Part shown: positions 29,808-40,478 of the stretch, one piece after another
How positions within the stretch are numbered: the first letter of the stretch is position 1
How the letters are laid out: every line of letters begins with the position of its first letter
Assembly: GCF_015350805.1 (NCBI RefSeq)
Contig: NZ_JADKSG010000001.1
Coordinates: forward strand, 620,001 to 684,000
From: Herbiconiux sp. VKM Ac-1786
GTDB taxonomy: Bacteria > Actinomycetota > Actinomycetes > Actinomycetales > Microbacteriaceae
Length of the DNA: 64,000 bases
Direction: 5' to 3'
The notes under the pieces: model-generated
Databases searched by the model: none
What the model saw: only the letters and a program-made list of their open reading frames with translations
Told to the model about the DNA's origin: nothing
Position numbers and translations under genes: made by a program

Positions 29808-30514
29808 CAGACCGGGGGGATGCCGCCGCCCGCCCGCGCGAGGGCGTTCTCGACGGCCGAGCGCACGAGGGGGGCGAGCACGCGGCCGGGGGCGTCGACG
29901 CCGATGGCCTCGAGCAGCCCGGCGGCCTGGTCGACGATGGCGCTCGAGAAGGTCGTGGCCGTCTCGACGGCCTCCGCGTAGGCCGGGCGGTCGGCCTCGG
30001 CGACGATCACCGGCTCGCCGCCCATCTCGACCACGAGCGCCTGCGCGATGGGCAGCACGGGGGTGGGGGCGGTGACGGCGAAGTGGGTTCCGGCGAGGCG
30101 GGCGAGGTCGACGCTGGTGCCGGTGAACGACATGGCCGGATGCACGGCCAGCGGGATCACGCCGGCCCCCCTCGCGGCGGCGAACACGTCGGCGCCGAAC
30201 TCGGGGGCGGTGTGCAGCACGAGCTGTCCCATCTGCCAGGCGCCCGTCTCGGCGAGGCCGGCGATGAGGGCGGGGAGCTCGGCCGAGGGCACGGCGATCA
30301 GCACGAGCTCGCTGCGCTCGACGAGCTCGGGGATGGGGAGGATCGGGGCTCCGGGGAGCATCACCTCGGCACGGTCACGGCTGGCGTCGGAGATCGCGGA
30401 GACGCCGACGATCGCGTGGCCGGCGTTGGCCAGGGCGGCACCTAGCACGGGGCCGACGCGACCGGCGCCGATGATGCCGACGCCGAGGCGGCCGGTGCGC
30501 TCGGAGGGTCTCAT
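29807..30514 (-). CDS. Rossmann-fold/DUF2520 dehydrogenase-like protein
   Basis: A 235-residue protein starting with a dinucleotide-binding motif GIIGAGRVGPVLGAALANAGH, with LVLIAVPSAELPALIAGLAE and a C-terminal DUF2520 helical domain (HPAMSFTG onward). Architecture resembles ketopantoate reductase and F420-dependent NADP reductases. Its ATG overlaps the preceding PH-protein stop (ATGA) and panC follows in the same direction after 131 bp. Context suggests a step in pantothenate supply, possibly pantoate formation, but this is inference. No panE or panB is visible in this window. Confidence 0.82.
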   Translation of the reverse strand: MRPSERTGRLGVGIIGAGRVGPVLGAALANAGHAIVGVSAISDASRDRAEVMLPGAPILPIPELVERSELVLIAVPSAELPALIAGLAETGAWQMGQLVLHTAPEFGADVFAAARGAGVIPLAVHPAMSFTGTSVDLARLAGTHFAVTAPTPVLPIAQALVVEMGGEPVIVAEADRPAYAEAVETATTFSSAIVDQAAGLLEAIGVDAPGRVLAPLVRSAVENALARAGGGIPPV

Positions 30515-32343
30515 CGGGGGTCTCCTTCGGGGGTCGGTGGGGCGGGCGGGGCCTGCGTGGGCTGGGCGGTTGGGGTGGGTGGGGTGGGCTGGGCGGACGG
30601 GGTGGCCCAGCGGTGGGAGGTGTCGGTGGAGGCGGCGTCCACGACCCGGGAGGCCCAGAGCTCGAAGGCGGCGGTGCCCGCCACGCGGTCGGCCGCCGGG
30701 ACGCGGGCGCGGACGGGGCCCGCGACGGTCTGGACGGCGAGATCGACGAGGTCGAGCATCCGGAGCAGGGGGCCCTGGGTGATGCGGAGGCTCTGCACGC
30801 GGGCCAGCGGCACGACCGAGAGGTGGCGCCAGACGAAGCCCGAGCGCAGCAGGATGGCGTCGTCGGTGACGGCGAACCCGGTGCGGCGCCAGGAGAAGGG
30901 GCGGATCGGCCAGGCGCGGCGCGGGGCGTCGGTGAAGCCCTCGCCGGCGCGGGCGGTGAGGCCGGCGAGCACGATGTCGCGGGTGCTGACGGGGTCGGCG
31001 GGCGCCTCCCCGGTCGCGGGCGCGGCGGGCTTCGCGAGCGACGGGAGGAGGAGGCCGAGCACCGTGCGCACGTCGTCGAGCGTGCCCACCGGGAGCATCG
31101 TGGTGCTGGTCTGCGCCGAGCCCTCGCCGGCGGCGCCCGCGCGGTTGATGCGGATCATCCACCAGCCGGCCGGCCGCCAGAGCAGCGGCTGGCTGACCTC
31201 GATCGCGTGGATGCGCCCCGGCGGCAGCGTGTCGTTGCTCGTCGAGAGCAGCCCGAATCCCACCCGCACCCCGTCGGGCGTGCCCGCGATGCTGTAGCGC
31301 AACGACTTCGTGAAGCGGTTGAAGTAGTAGCCGATCGCCGCCGCCAGCCCCGGCACGATCAGGATGACGAACAGCTCGCGCCGCCCCATCATCGAGCTCA
31401 CCACGATGAACACGGCGACGATCAGCAGCACCACGGTGAATCCGCTGAGCACGAGCGACAGGATCAGGCGCCCCGGCGGGATCTTCACCACCGACGAGGG
31501 GGCGGCCAGGGCGGGGTCGAGCTCGGGGGCGAGCAGTTCGCGCATCCGCTGGTTGACGAGGCCCGGGTGGGGGTGGTGATCGGATGCGCCGGCGGGTGCG
31601 GTTGCGGTTTCGGGTGCGGGTGCCGCCTGGGCCGCGGCCACCGCCGCCGGGTCGAGGGGCAGCGCGATCGGCGCCCCCGTCTCCTGCGCCCGGGCGAGCT
31701 GCGCGCCCGAGGCGAGCAGCAGCACGTCGCGGCGGAGGGCGTCGGCCTGGGCGCTGCCGAGGTAGGCGAGCTGCACCTTGGCGTCCTGTCCGGCGACGCT
31801 GACCTCGAGGCGGGCGGCGCCGAAGAGGCGGGCGAAGAACGGGCGCGAGATCGAGACACCCTGGATGCGGTCGAGGCGGGCCCGGCGGTGGGTGCGGAAG
31901 AGCACGCCGCTGCGCACCTCGACGACGTCGTCGCCGACGCGGAAGGTGTGCAGGCGCCAGGAGACGTAGAAGCTGACGACGCCGACCACGAGGGCTGCGA
32001 CGACGATGAGCGAGATCCAGCCGATCTGGCCGCGCTCGTAGGCGGTCTGCAGCGGGTCGCCCGGCAGCTCGGGCGCGCCGAAGACCCAGTCGACGAGCCG
32101 CTCACGGAAGTTCGCGAGCACGAAGCCGAGGATCGCGATCAGCACGATGCCGCCCCGCAGCAGCGGGGTCGCGGGGTGCAGGCGGTGCCACTCGCCGTCG
32201 GTGAGCTCGGTGGTGGGGGTGGGGGCCGGGGCGGGCGGGGCTGCGGGCTCGGACTCGGCGGCTGCCGGAACCGGTGGGGTCGGCGGGGTCGGCGGGGTGG
32301 GGTCGTCCGAGGGGTCGGAGGGTCGCGCATCCGGGGCCGTCAT
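30511..32343 (-). CDS. Large PH-domain membrane protein (YdbT-like)
   Basis: A 610-residue protein. A Pro/Ala/Glu-rich N-terminus (about 45 residues) precedes two membrane helices (about 62-78 and 95-120), then bPH2 domains recognisable by VEVRSGVLFRTHRRARLDRIQGVSISRPFFARLFGAARLEV, a second helix pair (about 290-340), RVGFGLLSTSNDTLPPGRIHAIEVSQPLLWR, and a third copy ILLRSGFVWRHLSVVPLARVQSLRITQGPLLRMLDL. It partners the 178-residue PH protein upstream, as YdbS/YdbT pairs do. Function unknown. Confidence 0.85.
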   Translation of the reverse strand: MTAPDARPSDPSDDPTPPTPPTPPVPAAAESEPAAPPAPAPTPTTELTDGEWHRLHPATPLLRGGIVLIAILGFVLANFRERLVDWVFGAPELPGDPLQTAYERGQIGWISLIVVAALVVGVVSFYVSWRLHTFRVGDDVVEVRSGVLFRTHRRARLDRIQGVSISRPFFARLFGAARLEVSVAGQDAKVQLAYLGSAQADALRRDVLLLASGAQLARAQETGAPIALPLDPAAVAAAQAAPAPETATAPAGASDHHPHPGLVNQRMRELLAPELDPALAAPSSVVKIPPGRLILSLVLSGFTVVLLIVAVFIVVSSMMGRRELFVILIVPGLAAAIGYYFNRFTKSLRYSIAGTPDGVRVGFGLLSTSNDTLPPGRIHAIEVSQPLLWRPAGWWMIRINRAGAAGEGSAQTSTTMLPVGTLDDVRTVLGLLLPSLAKPAAPATGEAPADPVSTRDIVLAGLTARAGEGFTDAPRRAWPIRPFSWRRTGFAVTDDAILLRSGFVWRHLSVVPLARVQSLRITQGPLLRMLDLVDLAVQTVAGPVRARVPAADRVAGTAAFELWASRVVDAASTDTSHRWATPSAQPTPPTPTAQPTQAPPAPPTPEGDPR

Positions 32344-32353
32344 CGGCGGGGCC

Positions 32354-32890
32354 TCACAGACCGACGCGGCGCGACTCGGCGAGCTCGACCAGGCGGTCGC
32401 GCAGCGCGTCGGCGTCGGCGGCGACGAGCCCGGGGATCGCCACGCCCGTCGCGGCGGCGGCCGTGACGAACTTCAGCTCGGCGAGGCCGAGGGCCCGGGC
32501 GACGGGGCCGCGGTTGATGTCGATGAGCTGCATGCGTCCGTAGGGCACGGAGACGACGCGGTGGAACATGATGCCGCGGCGGAAGACCAGGTCGTCGGCG
32601 CGCAGGCGGTAGCCGATCGCCCGCACCCGGCGCGGGGCGAGGGCCAGCGTGACGATCGTGATCACGACGGCGACGGCGAGCGCCGGCCAGCCGAACCAGG
32701 TGCGCAGCAGGATGAACGGCACCGTGATGGCGCAGAGCACGAGCCCGCCGATGAGGCTCGACACGAGCTCGACACCGACGAACTTGGGGCTGACGCCGCG
32801 CCAGCCGTCGTCTTCTCCGGGTGTGTCCAGGGGCGAAGCGGCGGGGTCGGGGTCGGGCGGCACCGGGTCGCCGGCCGTGAGGCGGCTCAT
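32354..32890 (-). CDS. PH-domain membrane protein (YdbS-like)
   Basis: A 178-residue protein with a hydrophilic N-terminus, two membrane helices (about residues 40-85) and one bPH2 domain: YRLRADDLVFRRGIMFHRVVSVPYGRMQLIDINRGPVARALGLAELKFVTAAA. Its ATG overlaps the DUF3180 stop (ATGA, 32887-32890) and it is followed 10 nt later by its larger partner. Confidence 0.85.
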   Translation of the reverse strand: MSRLTAGDPVPPDPDPAASPLDTPGEDDGWRGVSPKFVGVELVSSLIGGLVLCAITVPFILLRTWFGWPALAVAVVITIVTLALAPRRVRAIGYRLRADDLVFRRGIMFHRVVSVPYGRMQLIDINRGPVARALGLAELKFVTAAAATGVAIPGLVAADADALRDRLVELAESRRVGL

Positions 32891-33357
32891 GCGGCGCCCG
32901 CCCCGGCCGCGTCGTCGGGCTCGTCGGGCGGCAGGGTGCAGAGGCGCTCGGCGACCAGGCCCGCGATCAGCAGGGCCACGCCGGAGATCGCGGCGGCGAT
33001 GCCCGGCCAGATCGAGCCGACGTCGGCGATGACGGGTCGCGTGACGAGGAAGATCACGATGCCCGCCGAGAGCCCCGCGATCAAACTGCCGACGAGGCTC
33101 GACGCCTTCGCGAGCACGACGGTGCGCATGGCGCGGAACGGGTTGATCCGCGTGGTGGAGCGGCCCCGCAGCGCCCGGGCGATCGGGATCGCCAGCACCA
33201 CCACGATCGCCGCCGCCGCCACGAGCGTGATCGTCAGCGTGTACGGCGGGATCAGCACCGGCTGCCCCGCCGACGCGAGCGCGACCTCGAGCACGAAGCC
33301 GAGGGCGAGCCCCACGGCCGCGAAGGCCACGAGGGTGAGCGGTCGGGTGTGCCTCAC
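32887..33357 (-). CDS. DUF3180 membrane protein
   Basis: A 156-residue integral membrane protein with four hydrophobic segments and the pattern RPLTLVAFAAVGLALGFVLE and RINPFRAMRTVVLAKASSLVGSLIAGLSAG typical of DUF3180, which follows folK in many Actinobacteria (Rv3605c position). GTG 33357 overlaps the folK stop (GTGA). Function unknown. Confidence 0.87.
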   Translation of the reverse strand: MRHTRPLTLVAFAAVGLALGFVLEVALASAGQPVLIPPYTLTITLVAAAAIVVVLAIPIARALRGRSTTRINPFRAMRTVVLAKASSLVGSLIAGLSAGIVIFLVTRPVIADVGSIWPGIAAAISGVALLIAGLVAERLCTLPPDEPDDAAGAGAA

Positions 33358-33899
33358 CGCGCCTCCCCCACGTAGGGGCGCAGGGTGGTCTGCGGGATGG
33401 AGGTGAGCAGCGCATCCGCTCGACCGATGCCGGGCAGGGTGGCGTTCGGGTCGATCTCGAGCCACGGGACGAGCACGAAATCGCGTTCGGCCGCGCGCGG
33501 GTGCGGCAGGGTGAGGCGCTGGGTGTCGCGAACGATCGAGGCGAAGGTGACGATGTCGACGTCGAGCGTGCGGTCGCCCCAGCGCTCGGTGCGCACGCGG
33601 CCGTGCTCGTGCTCGATGCGGTTGACCTCGCCGAGCAGCTCCTCGGGGTGGAGGCTCGTGCGGATGGTGGCGGCGGCGTTGAGGTAGCCCGGCGCATCGA
33701 CGTCGATGCCCTGGGGCTTCACCGCGACGGTCTCGTAGAGGCGCGAGACCTTCTCGACCTCGATGCCGGGGGTGGCGCGGAGGTCGTCGATCGCGCCGAG
33801 GATCGTGGCCTCGCGGTCGCCGAGGTTGCTGCCGAAGGCGAGCACCGCCGGCAGCCGGATGATGCGGCGCTCGACGCTGCCGATGGGGCGGGGGTTCAT
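33354..33899 (-). CDS. folK: 6-hydroxymethyl-dihydropterin pyrophosphokinase
   Basis: A 181-residue enzyme transferring pyrophosphate from ATP to 6-hydroxymethyl-dihydropterin. LAFGSNLGDREATI, a Tyr-Glu-Thr-x3-Lys-Pro-Gln substrate loop (LYETVAVKPQG), RWGDRTLDVDIV and LPHPRAAERDFVLVPWLEI are diagnostic. ATG 33899 overlaps the folB stop (ATGA). Confidence 0.97.
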   Translation of the reverse strand: MNPRPIGSVERRIIRLPAVLAFGSNLGDREATILGAIDDLRATPGIEVEKVSRLYETVAVKPQGIDVDAPGYLNAAATIRTSLHPEELLGEVNRIEHEHGRVRTERWGDRTLDVDIVTFASIVRDTQRLTLPHPRAAERDFVLVPWLEIDPNATLPGIGRADALLTSIPQTTLRPYVGEAR

Positions 33900-34459
33900 G
33901 CGGGGGCCGTTCTCGTGGGGCTGGGAGCGGGGGCGTCGGGTGCGGGCGCGGCCGCGGCGGGCATGGAAGCGGACGGGCCGGGCGCGGTGGCCGGGCCGGG
34001 CGCGGTGGCCGGGCCGGGCGCGGTGGCCGGGGCCGGCGCGGGGCGGCGGGTGATCGTGATGCTGACGTCGGCGAAGGGCACGGTGATGGGCGCGTCGGGC
34101 TTGTGCACGACCACCCGCGTCTGTCGAACCGGCGGATGCGCCAGCACCACGCCCGCCACCCGCTCGGCCAGCGTCTCGATCAGGTCGACGGGGTCGTTCG
34201 CCACCGCGGCCGCGATCTCCTCGGCGAGCTCGCCGTAGTGCACCGTCTGTGCGAGGTCGTCGCCGCCGGCGGCCCCCGCGGTGTCGAGCCACAGCTGCAC
34301 GTCGAGCACGAACAGCTGCCCGTTCTCGCGTTCGAAGTCGAAGACGCCGTGGTGCGCGAACACCTCGAGCCCCGTCAGCGTCAGCACGTCGAGCCCGTCG
34401 ACGGGCACGGGCGAGCCCGGGTTGTGGGTCTGGTTCAGGATGCTCTCCCCCTCGTTCAT
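33896..34459 (-). CDS. folB: Dihydroneopterin aldolase with a repetitive Pro/Ala tail
   Basis: A 187-residue protein. The folB core is at about residues 20-140: LTGLEVFAHHGVFDFERENGQ, a conserved Glu and VHKPDAPI with the catalytic Lys. The usual length is about 120-130 residues. Here about 45 extra residues, including three GPATAP repeats encoded by an 18-bp tandem repeat, extend the C-terminus. Start overlaps the folP stop (ATGA). Confidence 0.93.
   Translation of the reverse strand: MNEGESILNQTHNPGSPVPVDGLDVLTLTGLEVFAHHGVFDFERENGQLFVLDVQLWLDTAGAAGGDDLAQTVHYGELAEEIAAAVANDPVDLIETLAERVAGVVLAHPPVRQTRVVVHKPDAPITVPFADVSITITRRPAPAPATAPGPATAPGPATAPGPSASMPAAAAPAPDAPAPSPTRTAPA
33975..34028. repeat. 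18-bp tandem repeat, three perfect copies, in the folB tail
   Basis: GGGCCGGGCGCGGTGGCC at 33975, 33993 and 34011, followed by a degenerate partial copy. In frame it encodes repeated Gly-Pro-Ala-Thr-Ala-Pro. Confidence 0.95.
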
Positions 34460-35274
34460 CGCACGCCTCCGCCCGCGTCCCGCCCCCGGCGCCACGCCTC
34501 GGCCACGTCGACCGCACCCCGGGTGAGCGACACGTCGTGCACCCGCACCCCCCACGCCCCGGCGTTCACCGCGAGCGCCGCCACCGTCGAGGATGCCAGA
34601 TCCCGCTCGACCGCGGTGGCCCCGCCCGGCACCAGATCGGCGAGGAACCTCTTGCGCGACGCCCCGACGAGCACCGGCAGTCCGAGCCCGACGAGGCGGT
34701 CGAGCCGCCCGAGCACGGCCCAGTTGTGGTCGGCGTTCTTCGCGAAGCCGAGCCCGGGGTCGAGGATCAGCCGCTCGGGGTCGACGCCCTTCACGATCAG
34801 CTGGGCGGCGCGCAGCTCGAGCTCCGACGTCACCTCGCCGACCACGTCGCGGTAGCGGGCGAGCTCGTTCATGCCGTCGCTCGGCCCACGCCAGTGCATC
34901 ACCACGAAGCGGGCGTCGCTGCCGACGATCAGCTCGTCCATCTCGGGGTCGGCGAGCCCGCCCGACACGTCGTTGACGATGGCGGCTCCGGCCTCGATCG
35001 CGGCGGCGGCGGTGGACGCGTTCATCGTGTCGACGCTGACCGTGACGCCCTCGGCGACGAGGTCGCGCACGATCGGCAGCACGCGTCGGCGTTCCTCGGA
35101 GATCGCCACGCGCTGCGCACCCGGCCGGGTCGACTCGCCGCCGACGTCGATGATGTCGGCGCCGCGCGCCACCATGCCGAGCGCGTGCTTCACGGCGGCG
35201 TCGCGGTCGACCCACATTCCGCCGTCGCTGAACGAGTCGGGCGTGACGTTCAGGATGCCCAGGATGCTCGTCAC
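34456..35274 (-). CDS. folP: Dihydropteroate synthase
   Basis: A 272-residue enzyme joining hydroxymethyl-dihydropterin pyrophosphate and p-aminobenzoate; the sulfonamide target. GILNVTPDSFSDGG, IDVGGESTRPGA, NDVSGG, DPGLGFAKN and GASRKRFL are all present. Its ATG (35274) overlaps the folE stop (ATGA). Confidence 0.98.
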   Translation of the reverse strand: MTSILGILNVTPDSFSDGGMWVDRDAAVKHALGMVARGADIIDVGGESTRPGAQRVAISEERRRVLPIVRDLVAEGVTVSVDTMNASTAAAAIEAGAAIVNDVSGGLADPEMDELIVGSDARFVVMHWRGPSDGMNELARYRDVVGEVTSELELRAAQLIVKGVDPERLILDPGLGFAKNADHNWAVLGRLDRLVGLGLPVLVGASRKRFLADLVPGGATAVERDLASSTVAALAVNAGAWGVRVHDVSLTRGAVDVAEAWRRGRDAGGGVR

Positions 35275-36038
35275 GGGCCCTCCCCCGTCTCGGCGCCCGT
35301 CGCCGGCCCGGCACCCGTGGTCATCCCGGCGTGGGGCGTCGTCGAGTCCGATGCGGGCAGGCCGCCTTCGATGGGGCGGCGCGGGGCCGCGATGAGGGCG
35401 GTGAGCTCGGCGCGGGCGGCCGGATCGGCGAGCTCGCCCCGGGCCGCGAGGGTGAGGGTGGTGCTGCCGGTCTGGCGGGGGCCGCGCGCCGTGACGCAGC
35501 CGTGGCGGGCGTCGAGCACGACGAGCACGCCGCGGGCTCCGAGACCGCGCTGCAGCGCATCCGCGATGTCGTCGGTGAGGCGCTCCTGCAGCTGGGGGCG
35601 GGAGGCCGCCGACTCGACCACGCGCACGACCCCGCCGAGGCCGGCCACCTGCTCGCCCGGGAGGTAGGCCACGTGGGCGACGCCCTCGAACGGCAGCAGG
35701 TGGTGCTCGCAGACCGAGCGGAAGGCGATGTCGCGGATGAGAACGGGACCGGCCGGCTGAGCATCCGCTCGCCCGGCCGAAGCACCCGCGGCGCCCGCAG
35801 TACCCGGGGCACCCGCAGTACCAGCGGCACCCGCCCTACCCACTGCGCTCGCCTCGCCGGCCGCGAACGTGGTACCGAGCGCGTCGGCCGGGTCGAGGCC
35901 CGTGCCGGCGTAGAGCTCGGCGAGCAGCTCCCCGACGCGGCGGGGCGTGTCGACGAGACCCTCGCGGCCCGGATCGTCTCCGATGGCCGCGAGGATCTCG
36001 CTGACGGCGGCCTCGATCCTGCCGCGGTCGACGGTCAC
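35271..36038 (-). CDS. folE: GTP cyclohydrolase I with an internal low-complexity insert
   Basis: A 255-residue GTP cyclohydrolase I, first enzyme of folate synthesis. Zinc ligands Cys110, His113 (SVCEHHLLPF) and Cys181 (HGCVTARG) are intact. Two oddities: about 35 Ala/Gly/Thr-rich residues (about 63-97) encoded by an 18-bp tandem repeat are inserted before the catalytic half, and the usual GLSK substrate motif reads GLGG (residues 133-136), so the conserved Lys is Gly while Arg139 remains. GTG 36038 starts 7 bp after the ftsH stop. Confidence 0.92.
   Translation of the reverse strand: MTVDRGRIEAAVSEILAAIGDDPGREGLVDTPRRVGELLAELYAGTGLDPADALGTTFAAGEASAVGRAGAAGTAGAPGTAGAAGASAGRADAQPAGPVLIRDIAFRSVCEHHLLPFEGVAHVAYLPGEQVAGLGGVVRVVESAASRPQLQERLTDDIADALQRGLGARGVLVVLDARHGCVTARGPRQTGSTTLTLAARGELADPAARAELTALIAAPRRPIEGGLPASDSTTPHAGMTTGAGPATGAETGEGP
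35782..35853. repeat. 18-bp imperfect tandem repeat inside folE
   Basis: Four units at 35782, 35800, 35818 and 35836; the second and third are closest (GTACCCGGGGCACCCGCA-like). They encode the Ala/Gly/Thr-rich insert of FolE. Confidence 0.85.
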
Positions 36039-36045
36039 GTGACGC

Positions 36046-38058
<2,013 letters not shown>

Positions 38059-38115
38059 GACTCTTCTACGCTCGGTGTGCCGGTGGCGGCGGCACGATGC
38101 CTATGTCGTGCTGCA

Positions 38116-38170
38116 AGGGTACCCGTCGCGGACTGGGCGCCGCCTCCATGTTCCCCGTGGGCGTAACGCC
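38116..38170 (-). promoter_or_regulatory. ftsH promoter with an element shared with clpC
   Basis: The element TGTTCCCCGTGGGCGTAACG (within 38149-38170) differs from the clpC element at three of 22 positions; the first CGC of the ClgR core is CCC here. It ends 27 bp upstream of the -10-like TACCCT (38116-38121, minus strand), the same spacing as at clpC. Confidence 0.6.
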
Positions 38171-38217
38171 GCCGACGGGCCCCGTCAGAGGGCGTCGCGA
38201 GCGCCCGCCGGAGGTGC

Positions 38218-38772
38218 TCAGGAGTAGACGTGCGGGGCCAGCACACCGATCGACTTGAGGTTGCGGTAGCGCTCGGCGTAGTCGAGGCCGTAGCCCACGA
38301 CGAAGGCGTTCGGGATGTCGTAGCCGACGTAGCGCACGTCGATCTCGACCTTGACGGCCTCGGGCTTGCGGAGGAGGGCGCAGATCTCTACCGAGGCGGC
38401 ACCGCGGCTGCGGAGGTTCGCGAGCAGCCACGAGAGGGTGAGGCCGGAGTCGATGATGTCCTCGACGATCAGCACCTTGCGGCCCGTGATGTCGGTGTCG
38501 AGGTCTTTCAGGATGCGCACCACACCGCTCGACTGCGTGCCCGAGCCGTACGACGAGACGGCCATCCAGTCCATGTTGAGCTGCAGGCGCAGCTCGCGCG
38601 CGAGGTCGGCCATGACCATCACGGCGCCGCGCAGCACGCCCACGAGCAGCACGTCGTCATCGTCGTCGTAGTCGGCCTCGATGCGCCGGGCGAGCTCGGC
38701 GATCTTCTCGGCGATCTGCTCCTCGGTGAGCAGAACCTCGGTGATGTCGTCGCGGACGTCGTCGATGTCCAT
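38218..38772 (-). CDS. hpt: Hypoxanthine phosphoribosyltransferase
   Basis: A 184-residue purine salvage enzyme converting hypoxanthine or guanine with PRPP to IMP or [33 protein letters not shown] and the PRPP loop [14 protein letters not shown] are diagnostic. Follows tilS after 18 bp. Confidence 0.97.
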   Translation of the reverse strand: MDIDDVRDDITEVLLTEEQIAEKIAELARRIEADYDDDDDVLLVGVLRGAVMVMADLARELRLQLNMDWMAVSSYGSGTQSSGVVRILKDLDTDITGRKVLIVEDIIDSGLTLSWLLANLRSRGAASVEICALLRKPEAVKVEIDVRYVGYDIPNAFVVGYGLDYAERYRNLKSIGVLAPHVYS

Positions 38773-38790
38773 GCGGATCCTCTCGGGGTG

Positions 38791-39828
38791 CTAGGCGCGG
38801 GCGAACTCGAGCAGCGCGCCCCGCCGCACCACTCTAATCCCTGGCAGATCGACGCCCTTCTGGCCGTGCCAGTCGGTCACCAGCGCCGCGACCGCGAGGG
38901 TCTGGGCGCGCGACAGCGACACCCCGAACTCGCTCTCGACCACGTACCGGATGATCCGGTTCCGCAGCGCCGCCGGGTTCGCCTCGAGCGCCGGTGCCGA
39001 GATGGCGATGCCGGCCTCGGCGTGCTCGACGAGGTCCTCGATCGTCTCGATCGCCATGGCGTGCAGGGTGTCGTCGTCCTCGCGCAGCTGCTCGGCGGTG
39101 CGGGCGAGCGCCTCGGCGACGCCCGGTCCGAGCTCGCGCTCCAGCATCGGCAGCACGCCCTGGCGCACGCGCACCCGGGTGTACGCCGCGCTGTCGTTGT
39201 GCGGATCGTGCCAGGGCTCGAGGGCTGCGTCGCGGCAGAAGTCGTGGGTCAGCTGACGCCTCAGCCCGAGCAGGGGGCGGATGCGCGTGCCGCCCGGCTG
39301 CTCGGCGACCCCCGCCATGCCGCGGAGGCTGACCGCTCCCGCGCCGCGGCCGAGGCCGAGCAGCACCGTCTCGGCCTGGTCGTCGAGCGTGTGGCCGAGC
39401 AGGACGGCCACCGCACCCGTCGCGGCGAGCGCCTGGTCGATGGCGGCGTAGCGGGCGCTGCGGGCCGCGGCCTCGGGGCCGCCCCGGCCCGTGACGTCTG
39501 TCCTCGTGACGATCACGGGGGCGAGTCCGAGTTCTTCCGCCTGGCGGGCTGCTCGGGCGGCGACGTCGGCGGAGTCGGGCTGGAGGGCGTGGTCGACGAT
39601 CACGGCGCCGGCGCGGAGGCCTGCACGGGGGGCTTCGAAGGCGGTGGCCGCCGCGAGGGCCAGGGAGTCGGGGCCACCGCTGAGGGCGACGAGGAGGTCG
39701 GCCCGGGCATCCGCTCTGCTCGTGCTCGTGCTGCCTCTGCTGGCGATCTCGGCGAGGCTCTCGCGCACGGCACGGCGCACGTCGGCGATGGCCGGGGTGA
39801 GACGGGGTCGGCGGCCGTCGGTCTGCAT
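38791..39828 (-). CDS. tilS: tRNA(Ile)-lysidine synthase
   Basis: A 345-residue N-type ATP pyrophosphatase that makes lysidine at position 34 of the CAU-anticodon tRNA-Ile. The PP-loop is [21 protein letters not shown] and [21 protein letters not shown] are typical. The -10-like TAACGT ends 6 nt before the ATG, so it is probably leaderless. First gene of the tilS-hpt-ftsH-folate run. Confidence 0.95.
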   Translation of the reverse strand: MQTDGRRPRLTPAIADVRRAVRESLAEIASRGSTSTSRADARADLLVALSGGPDSLALAAATAFEAPRAGLRAGAVIVDHALQPDSADVAARAARQAEELGLAPVIVTRTDVTGRGGPEAAARSARYAAIDQALAATGAVAVLLGHTLDDQAETVLLGLGRGAGAVSLRGMAGVAEQPGGTRIRPLLGLRRQLTHDFCRDAALEPWHDPHNDSAAYTRVRVRQGVLPMLERELGPGVAEALARTAEQLREDDDTLHAMAIETIEDLVEHAEAGIAISAPALEANPAALRNRIIRYVVESEFGVSLSRAQTLAVAALVTDWHGQKGVDLPGIRVVRRGALLEFARA

Positions 39829-39897
39829 CCAGTAACGTTATTGCAGTTTCGCGGCGCGCATCCGGCGCCGTCGTCCACAACGAGGGAGCAGCAGATC

Positions 39898-40389
39898 ATG
39901 GCCGAGTACGACGTCGTCGTCGAGATCCCCAAGGGGAGCCGCAACAAGTACGAAGTCGATCACGAGACCGGTCGCGTGTACCTCGACCGCGTGCTCTTCA
40001 CGAGCTTCGTGTACCCCACCGACTACGGGTACTTCGAGAACACGCTGGGCCTCGACGGCGACCCCGTCGACGCGCTGGTGCTGCTCGAGTACCCCGTGTT
40101 CCCCGGCGTGGGCGTCAAGGTGCGGCCCGTCGGCGTGCTCAACATGAGCGACGAGGCCGGCTCCGACGCCAAGGTCGTCGTGGTGCCTCACAAGGACCCG
40201 CGGTGGGCGCACATCCAGGACATCACCGACGTTCCGGAGCAGACCCGCAAGGAGATCGAGCACTTCTTCGCCCGCTACAAGGACCTCGAGCCCAACAAGT
40301 GGGTCAAGATCGAGGGCTGGGGCGACGCCGCCGAGGCCGACGCGATCGTGCAGGCCGGCATCACCAAGCTCGCGGAGGAGGGTCACTGA
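39898..40389 (+). CDS. ppa: Inorganic pyrophosphatase, soluble type I
   Basis: A 163-residue family I pyrophosphatase. [38 protein letters not shown] (the metal-binding Asp cluster) and HIQDITDVP are diagnostic. GAGGGAG precedes the ATG. Divergent from tilS across 69 bp. Confidence 0.98.
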   Translation: MAEYDVVVEIPKGSRNKYEVDHETGRVYLDRVLFTSFVYPTDYGYFENTLGLDGDPVDALVLLEYPVFPGVGVKVRPVGVLNMSDEAGSDAKVVVVPHKDPRWAHIQDITDVPEQTRKEIEHFFARYKDLEPNKWVKIEGWGDAAEADAIVQAGITKLAEEGH

Positions 40390-40410
40390 CCTTTCCGACG
40401 TTCTGACGTC

Positions 40411-40448
40411 GAACGCCCCGCTCCTCGGTTCGAGGTGGCGGGGCGTTC
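40411..40448. terminator. Bidirectional terminator between ppa and an M23 peptidase gene
   Basis: GAACGCCCCGC (40411-40421) pairs perfectly with 40438-40448, and the loop itself contains a CCTCG/CGAGG stem. It lies in the 89-bp gap between convergent stops. Confidence 0.85.
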
Positions 40449-40478
40449 TGCGTTGTGGGGCGGGCGGCGCGGGGTCAG

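Noticed and set aside
33354-35314. Long overlapping frames extending folK and folB upstream through neighbouring genes
   Set aside because: The extensions run through the neighbouring folate genes in other frames; the chosen starts form ATGA overlaps and begin where family homology begins.
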